A DNA stretch of 64,000 nucleotides from Akkermansia sp. (GTDB lineage Bacteria > Verrucomicrobiota > Verrucomicrobiia > Verrucomicrobiales > Akkermansiaceae): the NCBI GenBank assembly GCA_030523775.1, contig JAUNHW010000011.1, positions 18,025-82,024 of the forward strand, written 5' to 3'. Numbering within the stretch: position 1 is the stretch's first letter; each line of letters starts with the position of its first letter. Position numbers and translations under genes: made by a program. Under the pieces are notes generated by a model. That model had not been told where the DNA came from and did not search any database. It saw only the letters and a program-made list of their open reading frames with translations. Below, piece by piece: positions 1 to 13,627 of this stretch.

Positions 1-198
1 CAGTTCTACTTCCGCACCACGGACGTGACCGGCACGGTCACCCTGCCCGCCGGCACGGAAATGGTGATGCCCGGCGATAACGTGACGTTCGGCGTCGAGC
101 TCATCACCCCGGTTGCCATGGAGAAGGGCATGCGCTTCGCTATCCGCGAGGGCGGCCGCACCGTTGGCGCCGGCACGGTGGCCGAGATCGAGGCCTAA
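1..198 (+). CDS. tuf: Elongation factor Tu, C-terminal end (partial)
   Basis: This is the last 65 residues of EF-Tu, the GTPase that delivers aminoacyl-tRNA to the ribosome; the start lies outside the window. The visible part is the C-terminal beta-barrel domain: it reads [11 protein letters not shown], then MVMPGDNV and [15 protein letters not shown], which are conserved EF-Tu sequences. The frame ends at TAA. It is followed by tRNA-Trp, secE and nusG, the usual bacterial order. Identification is certain from sequence; whether the genome has a second tuf copy cannot be seen here. Confidence 0.97.
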   Translation, partial: QFYFRTTDVTGTVTLPAGTEMVMPGDNVTFGVELITPVAMEKGMRFAIREGGRTVGAGTVAEIEA

Positions 199-256
199 CC
201 CGCCGCATTACCAAACCCCGGCCGCCTGCCCCGCTAGGGAAAGGCGGCCACGGCTG

Positions 257-291
257 GGGGAGATGTCCGGCTCGCGCCGCGGCATCTCCCC
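257..291 (+). promoter_or_regulatory. Hairpin between tuf and tRNA-Trp
   Basis: GGGGAGATG at 257-265 pairs perfectly with CATCTCCCC at 283-291, and flanking CGGCTGG/CCAGCCG extends the stem. A second hairpin (GGCCGCCT with AAGGCGGCC, about 222-254) lies just upstream. Neither is followed by a T-tract, so RNA processing or attenuation between tuf and the tRNA fits better than full termination. The function is inferred. Confidence 0.4.
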
Positions 292-320
292 TGTCCAGCC
301 GAAAGAGACAATCACCCCCT

Positions 321-393
321 AGGGTACTAGCTCAATTGGTAGAGCAGCGGTCTCCAAAACCGCGTGTTGGGAGTTCGAGTCTCTCGTACCCTG
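321..393 (+). tRNA. tRNA-Trp (CCA anticodon)
   Basis: A full cloverleaf can be drawn. The acceptor stem is AGGGTAC/GTACCCT, the D-arm GCTC/GAGC, the anticodon arm GCGGT-CTCCAAA-ACCGC with anticodon CCA, and the T-arm GGGAG-TTCGAGT-CTCTC. The discriminator base is G. The 3' CCA is not encoded, so it must be added after transcription. The location between tuf and secE is the common bacterial arrangement. Confidence 0.97.
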
Positions 394-429
394 TTCCGCA
401 AGGAAGCAATCCCCAGTAGAAACCAAGCC

Positions 430-678
430 ATGTCCACCAAGAAAGAAGGCCTCGTGAAGAGGATGTTCGGATATATCTCCCTCGTGAAGACGGAGCTCAA
501 GAAGTGTTCATGGCCGTGGGAGAGCGACCCGAAGGTCACGGGCTTCAAGAAGTACCGCGAGCTTTCCGGCTCCACGATGGTGGTGCTGATAGCCATGGTG
601 CTGCTGGGCGCCTACGTGGCATTCTTCGACTACGTGCTGGCCGCCGTGGTCAACAAGATAATTGTGCTCCTTTCCTGA
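430..678 (+). CDS. secE: Preprotein translocase subunit SecE
   Basis: An 82-residue single-span SecE, the small essential subunit that clamps SecY in the SecYEG channel. The cytoplasmic amphipathic part contains FGYISLVKTELKKCSWP, matching the conserved SecE motif before the membrane helix; the C-terminal hydrophobic segment (about residues 50-80) is the transmembrane span. The ATG at 430 was chosen because an upstream in-frame extension would run back into the tRNA. It lies between tRNA-Trp and nusG, as in most bacteria, and has no purine-rich ribosome-binding site. Confidence 0.92.
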   Translation: MSTKKEGLVKRMFGYISLVKTELKKCSWPWESDPKVTGFKKYRELSGSTMVVLIAMVLLGAYVAFFDYVLAAVVNKIIVLLS

Positions 679-708
679 CTGCCCGCCCCCTAACCCCCTT
701 CCAAACCC

Positions 709-1344
709 ATGTCACGCCCGTACGACCGCAAGACAGGAACCGCCCGCGCCATCCCGGAGGCGAAGGACCAGTGGTATGTGCTCCACGTCCTTTCCAACAA
801 GGAGCGCCGCGCGGTGGAAAACCTCAACCGCCTCTTCAAGGAGGATGAACAGGTGGGAGCCCTGCTGCAGAGCCCGCCCCTGGTGCCCACCGAAAAGGTG
901 GAGGACGTGCGCAACGGCAAGAAGTACGTGGTGGAGCGCAAGCTCTTCCCCGGCTATGTGTACCTCAACTTCGCCCTGCGCCATGCGGACGGATCGCTGG
1001 ACAACGACGCCTGGTACAAGATCCAGGCCGTGGATGCCGTGATCAGCTTCGCCTGCGGCCGCAACAAGGAGCCCCTGCCCATGCCGCTCAAGGACGTGCA
1101 GGAGCTTATGGCGGAAATTGAGCGCCGCAGCGGCGCCGCCCGCCCCAAGGTGGCCTTCAACGTGGGCGAGGAGGTGATTGTGCTGGACGGCGCCTTCCAG
1201 GGCGAGCACGGCCTGGTGGAGATGGTGGACGCGGAGCACGGGCGCCTGCGCGTGGGCGTGACCATGTTCGGCCGCTCCAACCCGCTGGACCTGGACTACA
1301 CGCAGGTGCGCAAGCTCACGGAGGACGACGAATCGGCGCTCTGA
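709..1344 (+). CDS. nusG: Transcription termination/antitermination protein NusG
   Basis: NusG binds RNA polymerase, suppresses pausing and couples transcription to Rho or the ribosome. The 211-residue protein has an N-terminal NGN domain (WYVLHVLSNKERRAVENL at about 22-39, LFPGYVYLNF at about 79-88) and a C-terminal KOW domain (VGEEVIVLDGAFQGEHGLVE, about 148-167). It is somewhat longer than E. coli NusG (181 residues), with an N-terminal tail and an insert in the NGN domain. It sits 30 bases after secE and precedes rplK, the standard order. Confidence 0.95.
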   Translation: MSRPYDRKTGTARAIPEAKDQWYVLHVLSNKERRAVENLNRLFKEDEQVGALLQSPPLVPTEKVEDVRNGKKYVVERKLFPGYVYLNFALRHADGSLDNDAWYKIQAVDAVISFACGRNKEPLPMPLKDVQELMAEIERRSGAARPKVAFNVGEEVIVLDGAFQGEHGLVEMVDAEHGRLRVGVTMFGRSNPLDLDYTQVRKLTEDDESAL

Positions 1345-1410
1345 GGAAGAAAACTTTCCCGCCGCAGGAAGCCGGTTCCCGGCAATGCGGCAAACAAATA
1401 GAACAATACC

Positions 1411-1839
1411 ATGGCTAAAGAAGTAGTAAAAGTAATCAAGCTGCAGATTCCTGCAGGGCAGGCGAACCCCTCGCCCCCTGTCGGTCCTGCCCTTGGTCAG
1501 GCCGGGGTCAACATCATGGGCTTCTGCAAAGAGTTCAACGCCAAGACTCAGAAGCAGGCCGGCGATGTCCTCCCCGTCGTGATCACCGTATACAAGGACA
1601 AATCCTTCGACTTCATCACCAAGCAGCCCCCGGCAGCCCTTCTCCTCAAGAAGGCGGCCAACGTCAAGTCCGGCTCCGGCGAGCCCAACAAGACCAAGGT
1701 GGCCAAGCTCACCAAGGCGAAGTTGATGGAGGTAGTCAACACCAAGATGCCGGACCTCAACACCAAGGACCCGGAGGCCGCCTGCCGCATTCTTGCCGGC
1801 CAGGCCCGCCAGATGGGCATTGAAGTTGAAGGCATGTAA
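1411..1839 (+). CDS. rplK: 50S ribosomal protein L11
   Basis: A 142-residue L11, the protein at the base of the L7/L12 stalk that binds the GTPase-associated centre of 23S rRNA. The start region has [20 protein letters not shown], the conserved L11 N-terminus, and [20 protein letters not shown] near the end matches the C-terminal rRNA-binding domain. The length is normal. A GC-rich hairpin (about 1361-1391, GCCGCA pairing with TGCGGC) lies in the leader, where rplKA operons are often autoregulated by L1; that role is inference. Confidence 0.97.
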   Translation: MAKEVVKVIKLQIPAGQANPSPPVGPALGQAGVNIMGFCKEFNAKTQKQAGDVLPVVITVYKDKSFDFITKQPPAALLLKKAANVKSGSGEPNKTKVAKLTKAKLMEVVNTKMPDLNTKDPEAACRILAGQARQMGIEVEGM

Positions 1840-1892
1840 CCCTTCCGCAGGAGGGAAATCCCATTATTAACCCGAACGTACTGCAAAACATT

Positions 1893-2597
1893 ATGTCAAC
1901 TAAACGCTCCAAGCGCTATACTCAGGCAGCCAAGCTTGTCGAACCCGGCAAGACCTACGCTGTGGAAGAGGCTGTGGAACTGATGAAGAGCTTCCCCGCT
2001 CCCAAGTTCGATTCCACGGTCACTCTCTCGTTCCACCTCACGGTGGATCCCCGCAAATCCGACCAGATGGTCCGCGGCTCCGTGGCCCTTCCCAATGGTA
2101 CGGGTAAGAACGTCCGCGTCATCGTCTTCGCCCAAGGTGAGGCCGCCCAGGCCGCCCTGGAGGCCGGCGCGGAGAAGGTGGGTCTGGAGGACCTCATCAA
2201 GGAGGTCCAGGACGGATTCCTTGATTTCGACAGTGCAATCGCCACCCCGGATGCCATGGCCCAGGTGCGCAAGATTGCGCGAGTGCTCGGCCCGCGCGGC
2301 CTGATGCCCAACCCGAAGACCGGCACCGTGACGGAAGACACCGCCAAGGCCGTGCGGGAGGTGAAGGCCGGACGCGTGGATTTCAAGGTGGACAAGAACG
2401 CCAACATCTCCGCCGCGGTGGGCAAGCTCTCCTTCGAGCCGGACAAGCTGGCCGAAAACCTGCGCGCCCTCATCAGCGCCGTGGTGAAGGCCCGTCCCTC
2501 CGGCGCCAAGGGTGCCTACATCGCCAGCGTTACCGTCACCAGCTCCATGAACCCGGGACTGGCCATCAACCAGACAGAGTTCTCCAAGCAGCAGTAA
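1893..2597 (+). CDS. rplA: 50S ribosomal protein L1
   Basis: A 234-residue L1, which binds helices H76-78 of 23S rRNA at the E-site stalk and in many bacteria represses its own operon. Recognisable features are GPRGLMPNPKTGTV around residues 139-152 and the basic, lysine-rich N-terminus. The length equals that of E. coli L1. It follows rplK by 53 bases. The leader ends in AAAACATT before the ATG, with no Shine-Dalgarno sequence close by. Confidence 0.97.
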   Translation: MSTKRSKRYTQAAKLVEPGKTYAVEEAVELMKSFPAPKFDSTVTLSFHLTVDPRKSDQMVRGSVALPNGTGKNVRVIVFAQGEAAQAALEAGAEKVGLEDLIKEVQDGFLDFDSAIATPDAMAQVRKIARVLGPRGLMPNPKTGTVTEDTAKAVREVKAGRVDFKVDKNANISAAVGKLSFEPDKLAENLRALISAVVKARPSGAKGAYIASVTVTSSMNPGLAINQTEFSKQQ

Positions 2598-2619
2598 CCA
2601 ACCCGAACCTGATACGATT

Positions 2620-3138
2620 ATGAGCTCAGAAAAGAAAATGAACGCTGACAAGGCTGTCATCATCGATGCCCTGCAGGCAAAGGTGAACGCTTCTCCCTTC
2701 CTCATCGTCATCGACTACGCCGGCATCACCGTGCCGGAGTTCACGGAACTGCGCGCCAACCTGGCCGCCGCCGGGGCTTCCTGCATGGTGGCCAAGAACT
2801 CCTACATGACCAAGGCCCTCTCCGAGGCCGGCCTGCCGGACATCTCCGCCGCCCTCAAGGGCCAGACCGCCTACGTGATGGGCGAGAGCGACGTGTGCGC
2901 CGCCGCCAAGGTGATCAACACCTTCGCCAAGAAGTCCAAGAAGGCCCCGTACAAAACGGGTATCCTGGACGGCGCGCAGCTGGAGCCCGCCAAGCTGCAG
3001 GCGCTGGGCGACCTGCCCGCACGCGAGGTGCTGCTGGCCACGCTGCTCGGTACCATCAACGGTGCCGGTGCCGCCCTGGCCCGCGTCATCCAGGCGTATG
3101 TGGACAAGGAGGGTGGTTCCCAGGAAACCGCGGAATAA
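2620..3138 (+). CDS. rplJ: 50S ribosomal protein L10
   Basis: A 172-residue L10, the stalk protein whose C-terminal helix carries L7/L12 dimers. The N-terminal rRNA-binding domain is visible (DYAGITVPEFTELRANL, MVAKNSYMTKAL), and the C-terminus ends in a helical L12-binding segment. The gap from rplA is only 22 bases, too short for an independent folded L10-leader upstream, so any L10 autoregulation would have to use the rplA coding end. The gene precedes rplL, as is conserved. Confidence 0.95.
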   Translation: MSSEKKMNADKAVIIDALQAKVNASPFLIVIDYAGITVPEFTELRANLAAAGASCMVAKNSYMTKALSEAGLPDISAALKGQTAYVMGESDVCAAAKVINTFAKKSKKAPYKTGILDGAQLEPAKLQALGDLPAREVLLATLLGTINGAGAALARVIQAYVDKEGGSQETAE

Positions 3139-3159
3139 AGAAGAACAACTTGAACAGAT

Positions 3160-3261
3160 GGCGGCGGTGCGCCAACACCGCCCCGCCGCCTGAAACAAGA
3201 ATTAGGCTCTCTGTCGGCTCTCCGGCCGGTGAGAACTGAAATGGGCGGGAAGCCCCCGCCC
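3160..3261 (+). promoter_or_regulatory. Paired hairpins in the rplJ-rplL gap
   Basis: The 155-base gap between rplJ and rplL is long for this operon. It holds a GC-rich hairpin (GGCGGCGGTG at 3160-3169 with the CACCG...CCGCCGCC side ending at 3190) and a second one (GGGCGGG 3243-3249 with CCCGCCC 3255-3261). Neither has a T-tract. They could slow decay, or help set the higher L7/L12 dose relative to L10; this is inference. Confidence 0.35.
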
Positions 3262-3293
3262 GCGACAAGAACCAATTAACCAGAAAAAACACA

Positions 3294-3671
3294 ATGGCTG
3301 ATATCAATACAATCGCAGAAGAACTCGGCAAGCTTACCATTCTGGAGGCTGCTGAACTTGTTAAAGTGCTCGAAGAGAAGTGGGGCGTTTCCGCCGCCGC
3401 TCCTGTGGCTGCCGCCGCCGCTCCCGGTGCCGCTCCCGCAGAGGCTGCAGAGGAGAAGACCTCCTTCGACGTTGAGCTGACCGATGGCGGCGCCAATAAG
3501 ATCGCTGTCATTAAGGCGGTCCGCACCGTCAAGCCCGGTCTGGGCCTGGCTGATGCCAAGAAGCTCGTGGAGGGTGCTCCCGCCATCATCCTTGAAGGCG
3601 CCAACAAGGAGGACGCCGACAAGGCCAAGGCCGAGCTCGAAAAGGCCGGCGCAAAGGTCACCATCAAGTAA
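3294..3671 (+). CDS. rplL: 50S ribosomal protein L7/L12
   Basis: A 125-residue stalk protein that recruits translational GTPases. It has the expected three parts: an N-terminal dimerisation/L10-binding helix pair ([19 protein letters not shown]), an alanine/proline-rich hinge at about residues 37-54, and a C-terminal globular domain with [19 protein letters not shown] and [13 protein letters not shown]. The length is normal. The start codon follows an A-rich stretch (GAAAAAACACA) rather than a Shine-Dalgarno sequence. Confidence 0.97.
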   Translation: MADINTIAEELGKLTILEAAELVKVLEEKWGVSAAAPVAAAAAPGAAPAEAAEEKTSFDVELTDGGANKIAVIKAVRTVKPGLGLADAKKLVEGAPAIILEGANKEDADKAKAELEKAGAKVTIK

Positions 3672-3682
3672 CCTTTCGTTCC

Positions 3683-3724
3683 CGCGAACGCAGGGGGGAA
3701 CCTCGGTTCCTCCCTGCCTTCGCG
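3683..3724 (+). terminator. Probable attenuator between rplL and rpoB
   Basis: A long hairpin starts 11 bases after the rplL stop: CGCGAA at 3683 pairs with TTCGCG ending at 3724, with CGCAGGG/CCCTGCC and GGAACC/GGTTCC inside. It is followed by a moderately T-rich run (TCTTTCCGTCTT). E. coli has a partial terminator at the same place that lowers rpoBC relative to ribosomal protein genes; a similar role is inferred here. Confidence 0.55.
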
Positions 3725-3824
3725 TCTTTCCGTCTTATGGCCCATGCCATAAGGTGCAGCCACCGCAAACCACTAAAAACCAAGGCATTATAAACTCAGT
3801 TCTCGCGCGCGCCTTCGCGTGAGC

Positions 3825-3865
3825 CCGACCCGGGGGAAGCCCCGCGCAACCTTTCCCCGGGTCGG
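3825..3865 (+). promoter_or_regulatory. Second hairpin in the rpoB leader
   Basis: CCGACCCGGGG (from 3825) pairs with CCCCGGGTCGG (ending 3865), and GTGA/TCAC flanks may lengthen the stem. No T-tract follows. It lies about 70 bases before the rpoB start and, with the stronger hairpin at 3683-3724, makes a structured 260-base leader. A processing or control role is inferred. Confidence 0.4.
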
Positions 3866-3933
3866 TTTCACCAAACGGGAACCGGCCCCGCACCCGGCAC
3901 AGGGTGCACATCAAACATCATCTCGCCAACTCT

Positions 3934-6900
3934 ATGTCCAAGCCCAAGCAAGAGCGAATCAGTTTCGGCAAGATCAAGGAGGTCATCGAACCGCCGAACT
4001 TGATTGAAATCCAAACGAAGTCCTACGAGGAATTCCTCCAGCGTTTCACCGAGCCGCGCAAGAGGCTCAAAACAGGTCTGCAAGCCGTTCTTTCGGAGCA
4101 CTTCCCGATAGAAAGCTACGATGGGCAAATCAAACTGAAGTTCGTCTCCTACGAGGTGGCACCCCCCAAGAGCTCCGACTTTGCGGCCATCCGCGCCGGG
4201 GAAACCTACAGCGCCGCCATCTACGTGAAGTTCAAGCTGGACGTCAACAACGGCGAATACACCACCGAGGAAAACGTCTACATGGGCGAAATCCCCATGA
4301 TCACGGACCGCGGCACCTTTGTCATCAACGGCGCGGAACGCGTCATCGTGGCCCAGCTGCACCGCTCCCCGGGCCTGTGCTTTGAAAAGACGCACCACAG
4401 CAACGGCAAGGACATCTTCTCCTTCCGCATCATCCCGGACCGCGGGTCCTGGCTGGAGGTGCAGTTCGACACGAGCGACCTGCTGTACGTGTTCCTGGAC
4501 CGCCGGCGCCGGCGCCGCAAGTTCCTGGCCACCACGTTCCTGCGCTACCTGGGGTATGAAACGGACCGCCAGATAGTGGAGCAGTTCTACACCATCCAGA
4601 AGCTGAAGCTCTCCAGCGTGAGCGGGGACGAGCTGGAATACCTGGTGCCGTTCGAGGACGTGACCTACGGCAAGGACGACGGCGAGCGCAAGGCCACCAT
4701 CATCTCCAAGGCGTACGAGCCGCTCAGCACCGCCACCATCCGCAAGATGCAGGAGCTGGGAATCAAGCAGGTGGAGGTGATCGACCAGCGCGAGGACGAG
4801 GTGCTGGTGAAGACCCTCAAGAAGGACCTGGCCTACGACCGCGAATCCGCCCTCAAGGAAATCTTCCGCAAGTTCCGCCCGGGAGACCCGCCCACCGTGC
4901 AGCAGGCCACCACCGCGCTGGACCGCCTCTTCAAGGACCCGAAGCGCTACGACCTCACCCGCGTGGGCCGCTACAAGATCAACCAGAAGCTCGGCCTGGA
5001 CGTGCCGGAGGACCAGCGCCTCATCCAGCCCATAGACTTCCTCTCCGCGCTCAAGTACCTGCTGCGCCTGAGGCACGGCGAGGGGCAGGTGGACGACATC
5101 GACCACCTGGGCAACCGCCGCGTGCGCGCCGTGGGCGAGCTCATCTCCAACCAGTGCCGCGTGGGCCTGGCCCGCACGGAGCGCCTGGTGAAGGAGCGCA
5201 TGACCCTGTGCGACACCACCAAGAACGACATCACGCCCAGCAAGCTCATCAACCCCAAGGCCCTGAGCGCCGTGGTGCGTGATTTCTTCGGCCGCAGCCA
5301 GCTCTCCCAGTTCATGGACCAGATCAACCCGCTGGCCGAGCTCACGCACAAGCGCCGCCTCTCCGCACTGGGACCGGGCGGCCTCAACCGCGACCGCGCC
5401 GGGTTCGAGGTGCGAGACGTGCATCCCTCCCACTACGGCCGCATCTGCCCCATCGAGACCCCGGAAGGCCCCAACATCGGCCTCATCAACTCCCTTTGCA
5501 CCTACGCGCGCATTGACGAGTACGGCTTCATCGAAACCCCCTTCCGCCGCATCAAGCACATTGAGAAGAAGGGCAAGAAGACGGAAACCATCGTCACCAA
5601 CGAGGTGGAGTACCTCACCGCAGACAAGGAGGAGTACCACCTCATCGCCCAGGCCAACAACGAGCTGGACGAGGACAACGGCAAGGGCCATTTCGTGAAG
5701 GCGCGCGTCACCGCGCGCGAGCACGGCGAATTCGTGGAGGTGGACCCCTCCCGCGTGGAGTACATGGATGTCTCCCCCAAGCAGATCATCTCCATTGCCG
5801 CAGGCCTCATCCCCTTCCTGGAGCATGATGACGCCAACCGCGCCCTCATGGGCGCCAACATGCAGCGCCAGGGCGTGCCGCTGATGGTGAACCAGGCCCC
5901 GCTCGTGGGCACCGGCATTGAGGCCAAGTGCGCCAGGGACTCCGGCTCCGTCATCGTGGCCCAGGCTCCCGGCATTGTGGCCTCCGCCACCGCAGAGTAC
6001 GTGGTCACCACCAAGGACGGCCAGCTGCCCGTCTCCCCCAACACCTGGCTCAGCGAGCCGGAAAGCGTGAAGACAGACCCCGACAAGGGCATCTACGTCT
6101 ACCAGCTGCGCAAGTTCATGCGCTCCAACGCCTCCACCTGCATCAACCAGAAGCCCATCGTCTCCCGCGGCCAGAAAATCAAGGCCGGCGACGTGCTGGC
6201 GGACGGCCCCTGCACAGACGGCGGCGAGCTGGCCCTGGGCCGCAACGTGCTGGTGGCCTACATGTCCTGGTACGGATACAACTTCGAGGACGCCATCATC
6301 ATCTCCGAACGCCTGGTGCAGGAAGACGCCTACACCTCCATCCACATCGAGGAATTCGAGGAAAAGGCGCGCGACACCAAGCTCGGCCCGGAGGAAATCA
6401 CCCGCGATATCCCCAACGTGGGCGACGACGCGCTCAAGAACCTGGGCAGCGACGGCGTTGTCCGCATCGGCGCGGAAGTGAAGCCCGGTGATATCCTGGT
6501 GGGCAAGATCACCCCCAAGAGCGAGACCGACCTGGCGCCGGAGGAACGCCTGCTGCGCGCCATCTTCGGCGAGAAGGCGGCAGACGTGAAGGACACCTCC
6601 CTGCGCGTGCCGCCGGGAACCACCGGCGTGGTCATGGATGTGCGCGTGGTGCGCACCGCCGCTCCCGGCACGCCCCCCGTGGACGTGGAGAAGGAGAGCC
6701 AGAAGCAGCGCAAGAAGCTGGACACCGAGTACCAGAAGAACCGCGACAACCTCATCGAGCAGCTCACCAGCAAGCTCTCTGACCGCCTGCTGGGAGAGAA
6801 GATTCCCCTGGAGGTCACCCGCGCCGGCACGAATGAAATCATCATTCCCGCCAACCGCAAGATCACCAAGACCCTGCTGCGCAAGCTCGCCGTCCATCAC

Positions 6901-7977
6901 GACCAGATCGAGATGAACGAGAGCCCCGTGCGCAACCAGATCTTTGAAATCATCAACAGCTTCGAGACCCGCTTCCACGACCTGGACGAGGAGCGCGACC
7001 GCAGGTTGGACCAGATCGAGGCCGGCGCCGAGCTGGACCCCGGCGTGGTCACGGAGGTCAAGGTCTACATCGCCACCAAGCGCAAGCTCGGCGTGGGCGA
7101 CAAGATGGCAGGCCGCCACGGCAACAAGGGCGTATGCTCCCGCGTGCTCCCCGTGGAAGACATGCCCTACCTGGAGGACGGCACCCCGGTGGACATCATC
7201 CTCAACCCCCTGGGCGTGCCCTCCCGCATGAACGTGGGGCAGGTGCTGGAAGCCCACCTGGGCGTGGCCGCCAAGGCCCTGGGCTTCAAGGTGGCAACCC
7301 CGGTGTTCGACGGCATCGAGGAATCCAAGATCTGGGAATACATGAGCCAGGCCAAGAAGGTGGACGGCTTCTCCTGGGTGGGTGACGGCAAGGACGGCAC
7401 CACCGCGGGCAAGAGCCGCCTCATAGACGGTCTCACCGGCGAATACTTCCACTACCCCGTGGTGGTGGGCTACACCTACATGCTCAAGCTCAACCACCTG
7501 GTGGCAGACAAGGTGCACGCCCGCGCCGTGGGAACCTACTCCCTGGTCACCCAGCAGCCGCTGGGCGGCAAGGCCCAGCACGGCGGCCAGCGCTTCGGCG
7601 AAATGGAGGTGTGGGCCATGGAGGCGTACGGCGCCGCATACACGCTGCAAGAGCTCCTCACCGTCAAGTCCGACGATGTGCAGGGCCGCACGCGCATCTA
7701 TGAGAACATTGTGAAGGGTGACAACTCGCTGGAGGCCGGCACGCCGGAATCCTTCAACGTGCTCATCAAGGAAATGCAGGCTCTCTGCCTCAACGTGCAG
7801 CCCACCGAGCAGAAGGACCGCGAGAACGCTCCGCGCACCGCGGACGACTACTTCGCCCTCCTGGCCGGCGACGGCATGGACGACGACCTGCTCTCCGAAT
7901 CCGTGGAGGGAGACGACGACTTCCCCGAGGATGCGGAAGAGGTGCCCGCAACGGATGACGACGACACCGAGATGTAA
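3934..7977 (+). CDS. rpoB: DNA-directed RNA polymerase subunit beta
   Basis: The 1347-residue beta subunit forms half of the RNA polymerase active-site cleft. Conserved blocks include the fork/rifampicin region ([20 protein letters not shown] followed by [20 protein letters not shown]), [44 protein letters not shown] and, near the end, [12 protein letters not shown]. The ATG at 3934 was preferred over an in-frame GTG at 3904 because it begins with the typical polar N-terminus [12 protein letters not shown]. The acidic tail (about the last 40 residues) is unusually Asp/Glu-rich. The gene is in one transcription unit with rpoC, 29 bases downstream. Confidence 0.98.
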   Translation: MSKPKQERISFGKIKEVIEPPNLIEIQTKSYEEFLQRFTEPRKRLKTGLQAVLSEHFPIESYDGQIKLKFVSYEVAPPKSSDFAAIRAGETYSAAIYVKFKLDVNNGEYTTEENVYMGEIPMITDRGTFVINGAERVIVAQLHRSPGLCFEKTHHSNGKDIFSFRIIPDRGSWLEVQFDTSDLLYVFLDRRRRRRKFLATTFLRYLGYETDRQIVEQFYTIQKLKLSSVSGDELEYLVPFEDVTYGKDDGERKATIISKAYEPLSTATIRKMQELGIKQVEVIDQREDEVLVKTLKKDLAYDRESALKEIFRKFRPGDPPTVQQATTALDRLFKDPKRYDLTRVGRYKINQKLGLDVPEDQRLIQPIDFLSALKYLLRLRHGEGQVDDIDHLGNRRVRAVGELISNQCRVGLARTERLVKERMTLCDTTKNDITPSKLINPKALSAVVRDFFGRSQLSQFMDQINPLAELTHKRRLSALGPGGLNRDRAGFEVRDVHPSHYGRICPIETPEGPNIGLINSLCTYARIDEYGFIETPFRRIKHIEKKGKKTETIVTNEVEYLTADKEEYHLIAQANNELDEDNGKGHFVKARVTAREHGEFVEVDPSRVEYMDVSPKQIISIAAGLIPFLEHDDANRALMGANMQRQGVPLMVNQAPLVGTGIEAKCARDSGSVIVAQAPGIVASATAEYVVTTKDGQLPVSPNTWLSEPESVKTDPDKGIYVYQLRKFMRSNASTCINQKPIVSRGQKIKAGDVLADGPCTDGGELALGRNVLVAYMSWYGYNFEDAIIISERLVQEDAYTSIHIEEFEEKARDTKLGPEEITRDIPNVGDDALKNLGSDGVVRIGAEVKPGDILVGKITPKSETDLAPEERLLRAIFGEKAADVKDTSLRVPPGTTGVVMDVRVVRTAAPGTPPVDVEKESQKQRKKLDTEYQKNRDNLIEQLTSKLSDRLLGEKIPLEVTRAGTNEIIIPANRKITKTLLRKLAVHHDQIEMNESPVRNQIFEIINSFETRFHDLDEERDRRLDQIEAGAELDPGVVTEVKVYIATKRKLGVGDKMAGRHGNKGVCSRVLPVEDMPYLEDGTPVDIILNPLGVPSRMNVGQVLEAHLGVAAKALGFKVATPVFDGIEESKIWEYMSQAKKVDGFSWVGDGKDGTTAGKSRLIDGLTGEYFHYPVVVGYTYMLKLNHLVADKVHARAVGTYSLVTQQPLGGKAQHGGQRFGEMEVWAMEAYGAAYTLQELLTVKSDDVQGRTRIYENIVKGDNSLEAGTPESFNVLIKEMQALCLNVQPTEQKDRENAPRTADDYFALLAGDGMDDDLLSESVEGDDDFPEDAEEVPATDDDDTEM

Positions 7978-8006
7978 ACCCCGAACCCCAAACTCCTACA
8001 AACGTT

Positions 8007-12272
<4,266 letters not shown>

Positions 12273-12295
12273 CGCCGCCCGCAAGTGAACTTCCA

Positions 12296-12329
12296 GGCCC
12301 GCATGGCGGCAACGCCGTGCGGGCCTTTT
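12296..12329 (+). terminator. Intrinsic terminator after rpoC
   Basis: GGCCCGCATGGCG pairs with CGCCGTGCGGGCC across a GCAA tetraloop, followed by TTTTG. This is a textbook rho-independent terminator 23 bases after the rpoC stop. It is also close to the 3' end of the convergent glycosyltransferase gene. Confidence 0.9.
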
Positions 12330-12334
12330 GCAAC

Positions 12335-13477
12335 CTAGCGTCCCGCCAATACCGGGAAGATGCGCGGCAGGGTGAGGGGCGGCTGCACCCTGGGGCTCCA
12401 CATGTCCGCCATACGCTGCGGCTGGCGCTCCCCGCGCTCCCAGGCGGCGGATTCCGCCTGCATGGCGGCGGCCAGGGATTCCGGCGTGTCCTCCCGCGCC
12501 ACGGTGCCGCAGCCGTCCTGCGTGTACCAGATAACGTTGCACAGGTGGACGGGGCGGTTGGGGCACACCACCGCGCAGCCGCAGCACAGGGCCTCCAGCG
12601 AGGCGTTGTGCGTGCCCTCCGCAAAGGAGGTGCACAGGATACCGCGCGCGCGGTTGTACGCTCGGCAAAGGGTCTCGTGGTCCACATTCCCCATGAGGCG
12701 CACGTGCATCTGCACATGGGGCGGCAGGGCGGCGTGCCAGGCTTCCATCTCCGGCGTGGGGGCGCCGTACACCTCCGCATCGCAAAGCCCGACGGCATCC
12801 GCGCTGGCATAGTAGGCCTCCAGCGTGGCCATCAGCATCTCCGGGCGCTTGTTGGCCACATCGCTCCATTTGCCCACCGCCACAAAGAGCGCTTCCCTGG
12901 GTGTTCCCGTGTGCCGGAACACGGTGGAGACGGGGCAAGGCATTTCCACACATTTGCCCGCTATCGGCTCTCCGTAGGCGGGGTCATGCAAAAAGGCCTC
13001 TCGGTTGGGCGGGGTGGTGGTGATGGCATCCGCATACGAGAGGTGGCGGGCGCGCAGGCGGTTCACCCAATAATCCTTCACGCGGTTGATGAGCCTTTTC
13101 AGTACGCCGCCAGGGCGTTTCAGGTGCCCGTGCAGCTCGCAGTTCGCATCGTAGTGGATGACCAGGCGTATGCCCGCCCGGTGAATGGCGCGCGCCACGC
13201 CCAGGTACCGCGGGTCCCCCCAGGAATACAGCATCACGCCGTCCAACCGCTGCTCCCGCCACCAGGAGGCAGAGCACAGCCGCAGCCCCGGCACGCGCAG
13301 CAGCGGGGATCCGGTTTGGTCGTCCCCATGGTGCGGCAGCGGCATCACCACGCGGCTTTCCGCACCCAGGGCCTGCAGGCTGCGGCAGAGCAGCCCGGTG
13401 TCGCGCGTATAGAAATAGCCATCCGCAGGGAACGCGAATGGCGTGCAGGTATATATTCTGGGATGTTGCGCGCTCAT
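12335..13477 (-). CDS. Glycosyltransferase, GT4-like
   Basis: A 380-residue GT-B-type glycosyltransferase, probably cytoplasmic or membrane-associated. The C-terminal half has SFAEGTHNASLEALCCGCAV (about residues 280-299), the acidic E-x7-E pattern of GT4 enzymes that binds the nucleotide-sugar donor. The N-terminal half has a hydrophobic beta-alpha pattern (DGVMLYSWGDPRYLGVAR). Donor and acceptor cannot be told. It is divergent from ugd, which makes UDP-glucuronate, so a role in a glucuronate-containing surface glycan is possible but only inferred. It has its own promoter (13493-13520) and a short leader of about nine bases containing AAGG. Confidence 0.75.
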   Translation of the reverse strand: MSAQHPRIYTCTPFAFPADGYFYTRDTGLLCRSLQALGAESRVVMPLPHHGDDQTGSPLLRVPGLRLCSASWWREQRLDGVMLYSWGDPRYLGVARAIHRAGIRLVIHYDANCELHGHLKRPGGVLKRLINRVKDYWVNRLRARHLSYADAITTTPPNREAFLHDPAYGEPIAGKCVEMPCPVSTVFRHTGTPREALFVAVGKWSDVANKRPEMLMATLEAYYASADAVGLCDAEVYGAPTPEMEAWHAALPPHVQMHVRLMGNVDHETLCRAYNRARGILCTSFAEGTHNASLEALCCGCAVVCPNRPVHLCNVIWYTQDGCGTVAREDTPESLAAAMQAESAAWERGERQPQRMADMWSPRVQPPLTLPRIFPVLAGR

Positions 13478-13492
13478 CTGCCTTTTCAGCCC

Positions 13493-13520
13493 AGCATATC
13501 ATGCCGTGCCGGGCTGTCAA
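13493..13520 (-). promoter_or_regulatory. Promoter of the glycosyltransferase gene
   Basis: On the minus strand it reads TTGACA, a 16-base spacer, then TATGCT. The -10 box ends 15 bases before the ATG at 13477, giving a leader of about nine bases. It is close to the sigma70 consensus. Confidence 0.75.
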
Positions 13521-13574
13521 GGTGATTTGCCGCGTGAATTACCGGAATTACTTTGTAATATTCACAAACTGTGC

Positions 13575-13602
13575 TTGCTTTTTTGCCAATCTTTCCTATA
13601 AT
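13575..13602 (+). promoter_or_regulatory. Promoter of ugd
   Basis: TTGCTT, a 16-base spacer and a perfect TATAAT. The -10 box ends 25 bases before the ugd ATG at 13628, so the leader is about 19 bases, with no Shine-Dalgarno sequence in it. Confidence 0.8.
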
Positions 13603-13627
13603 GCCGCGAACACATATTTCTCCTCTC

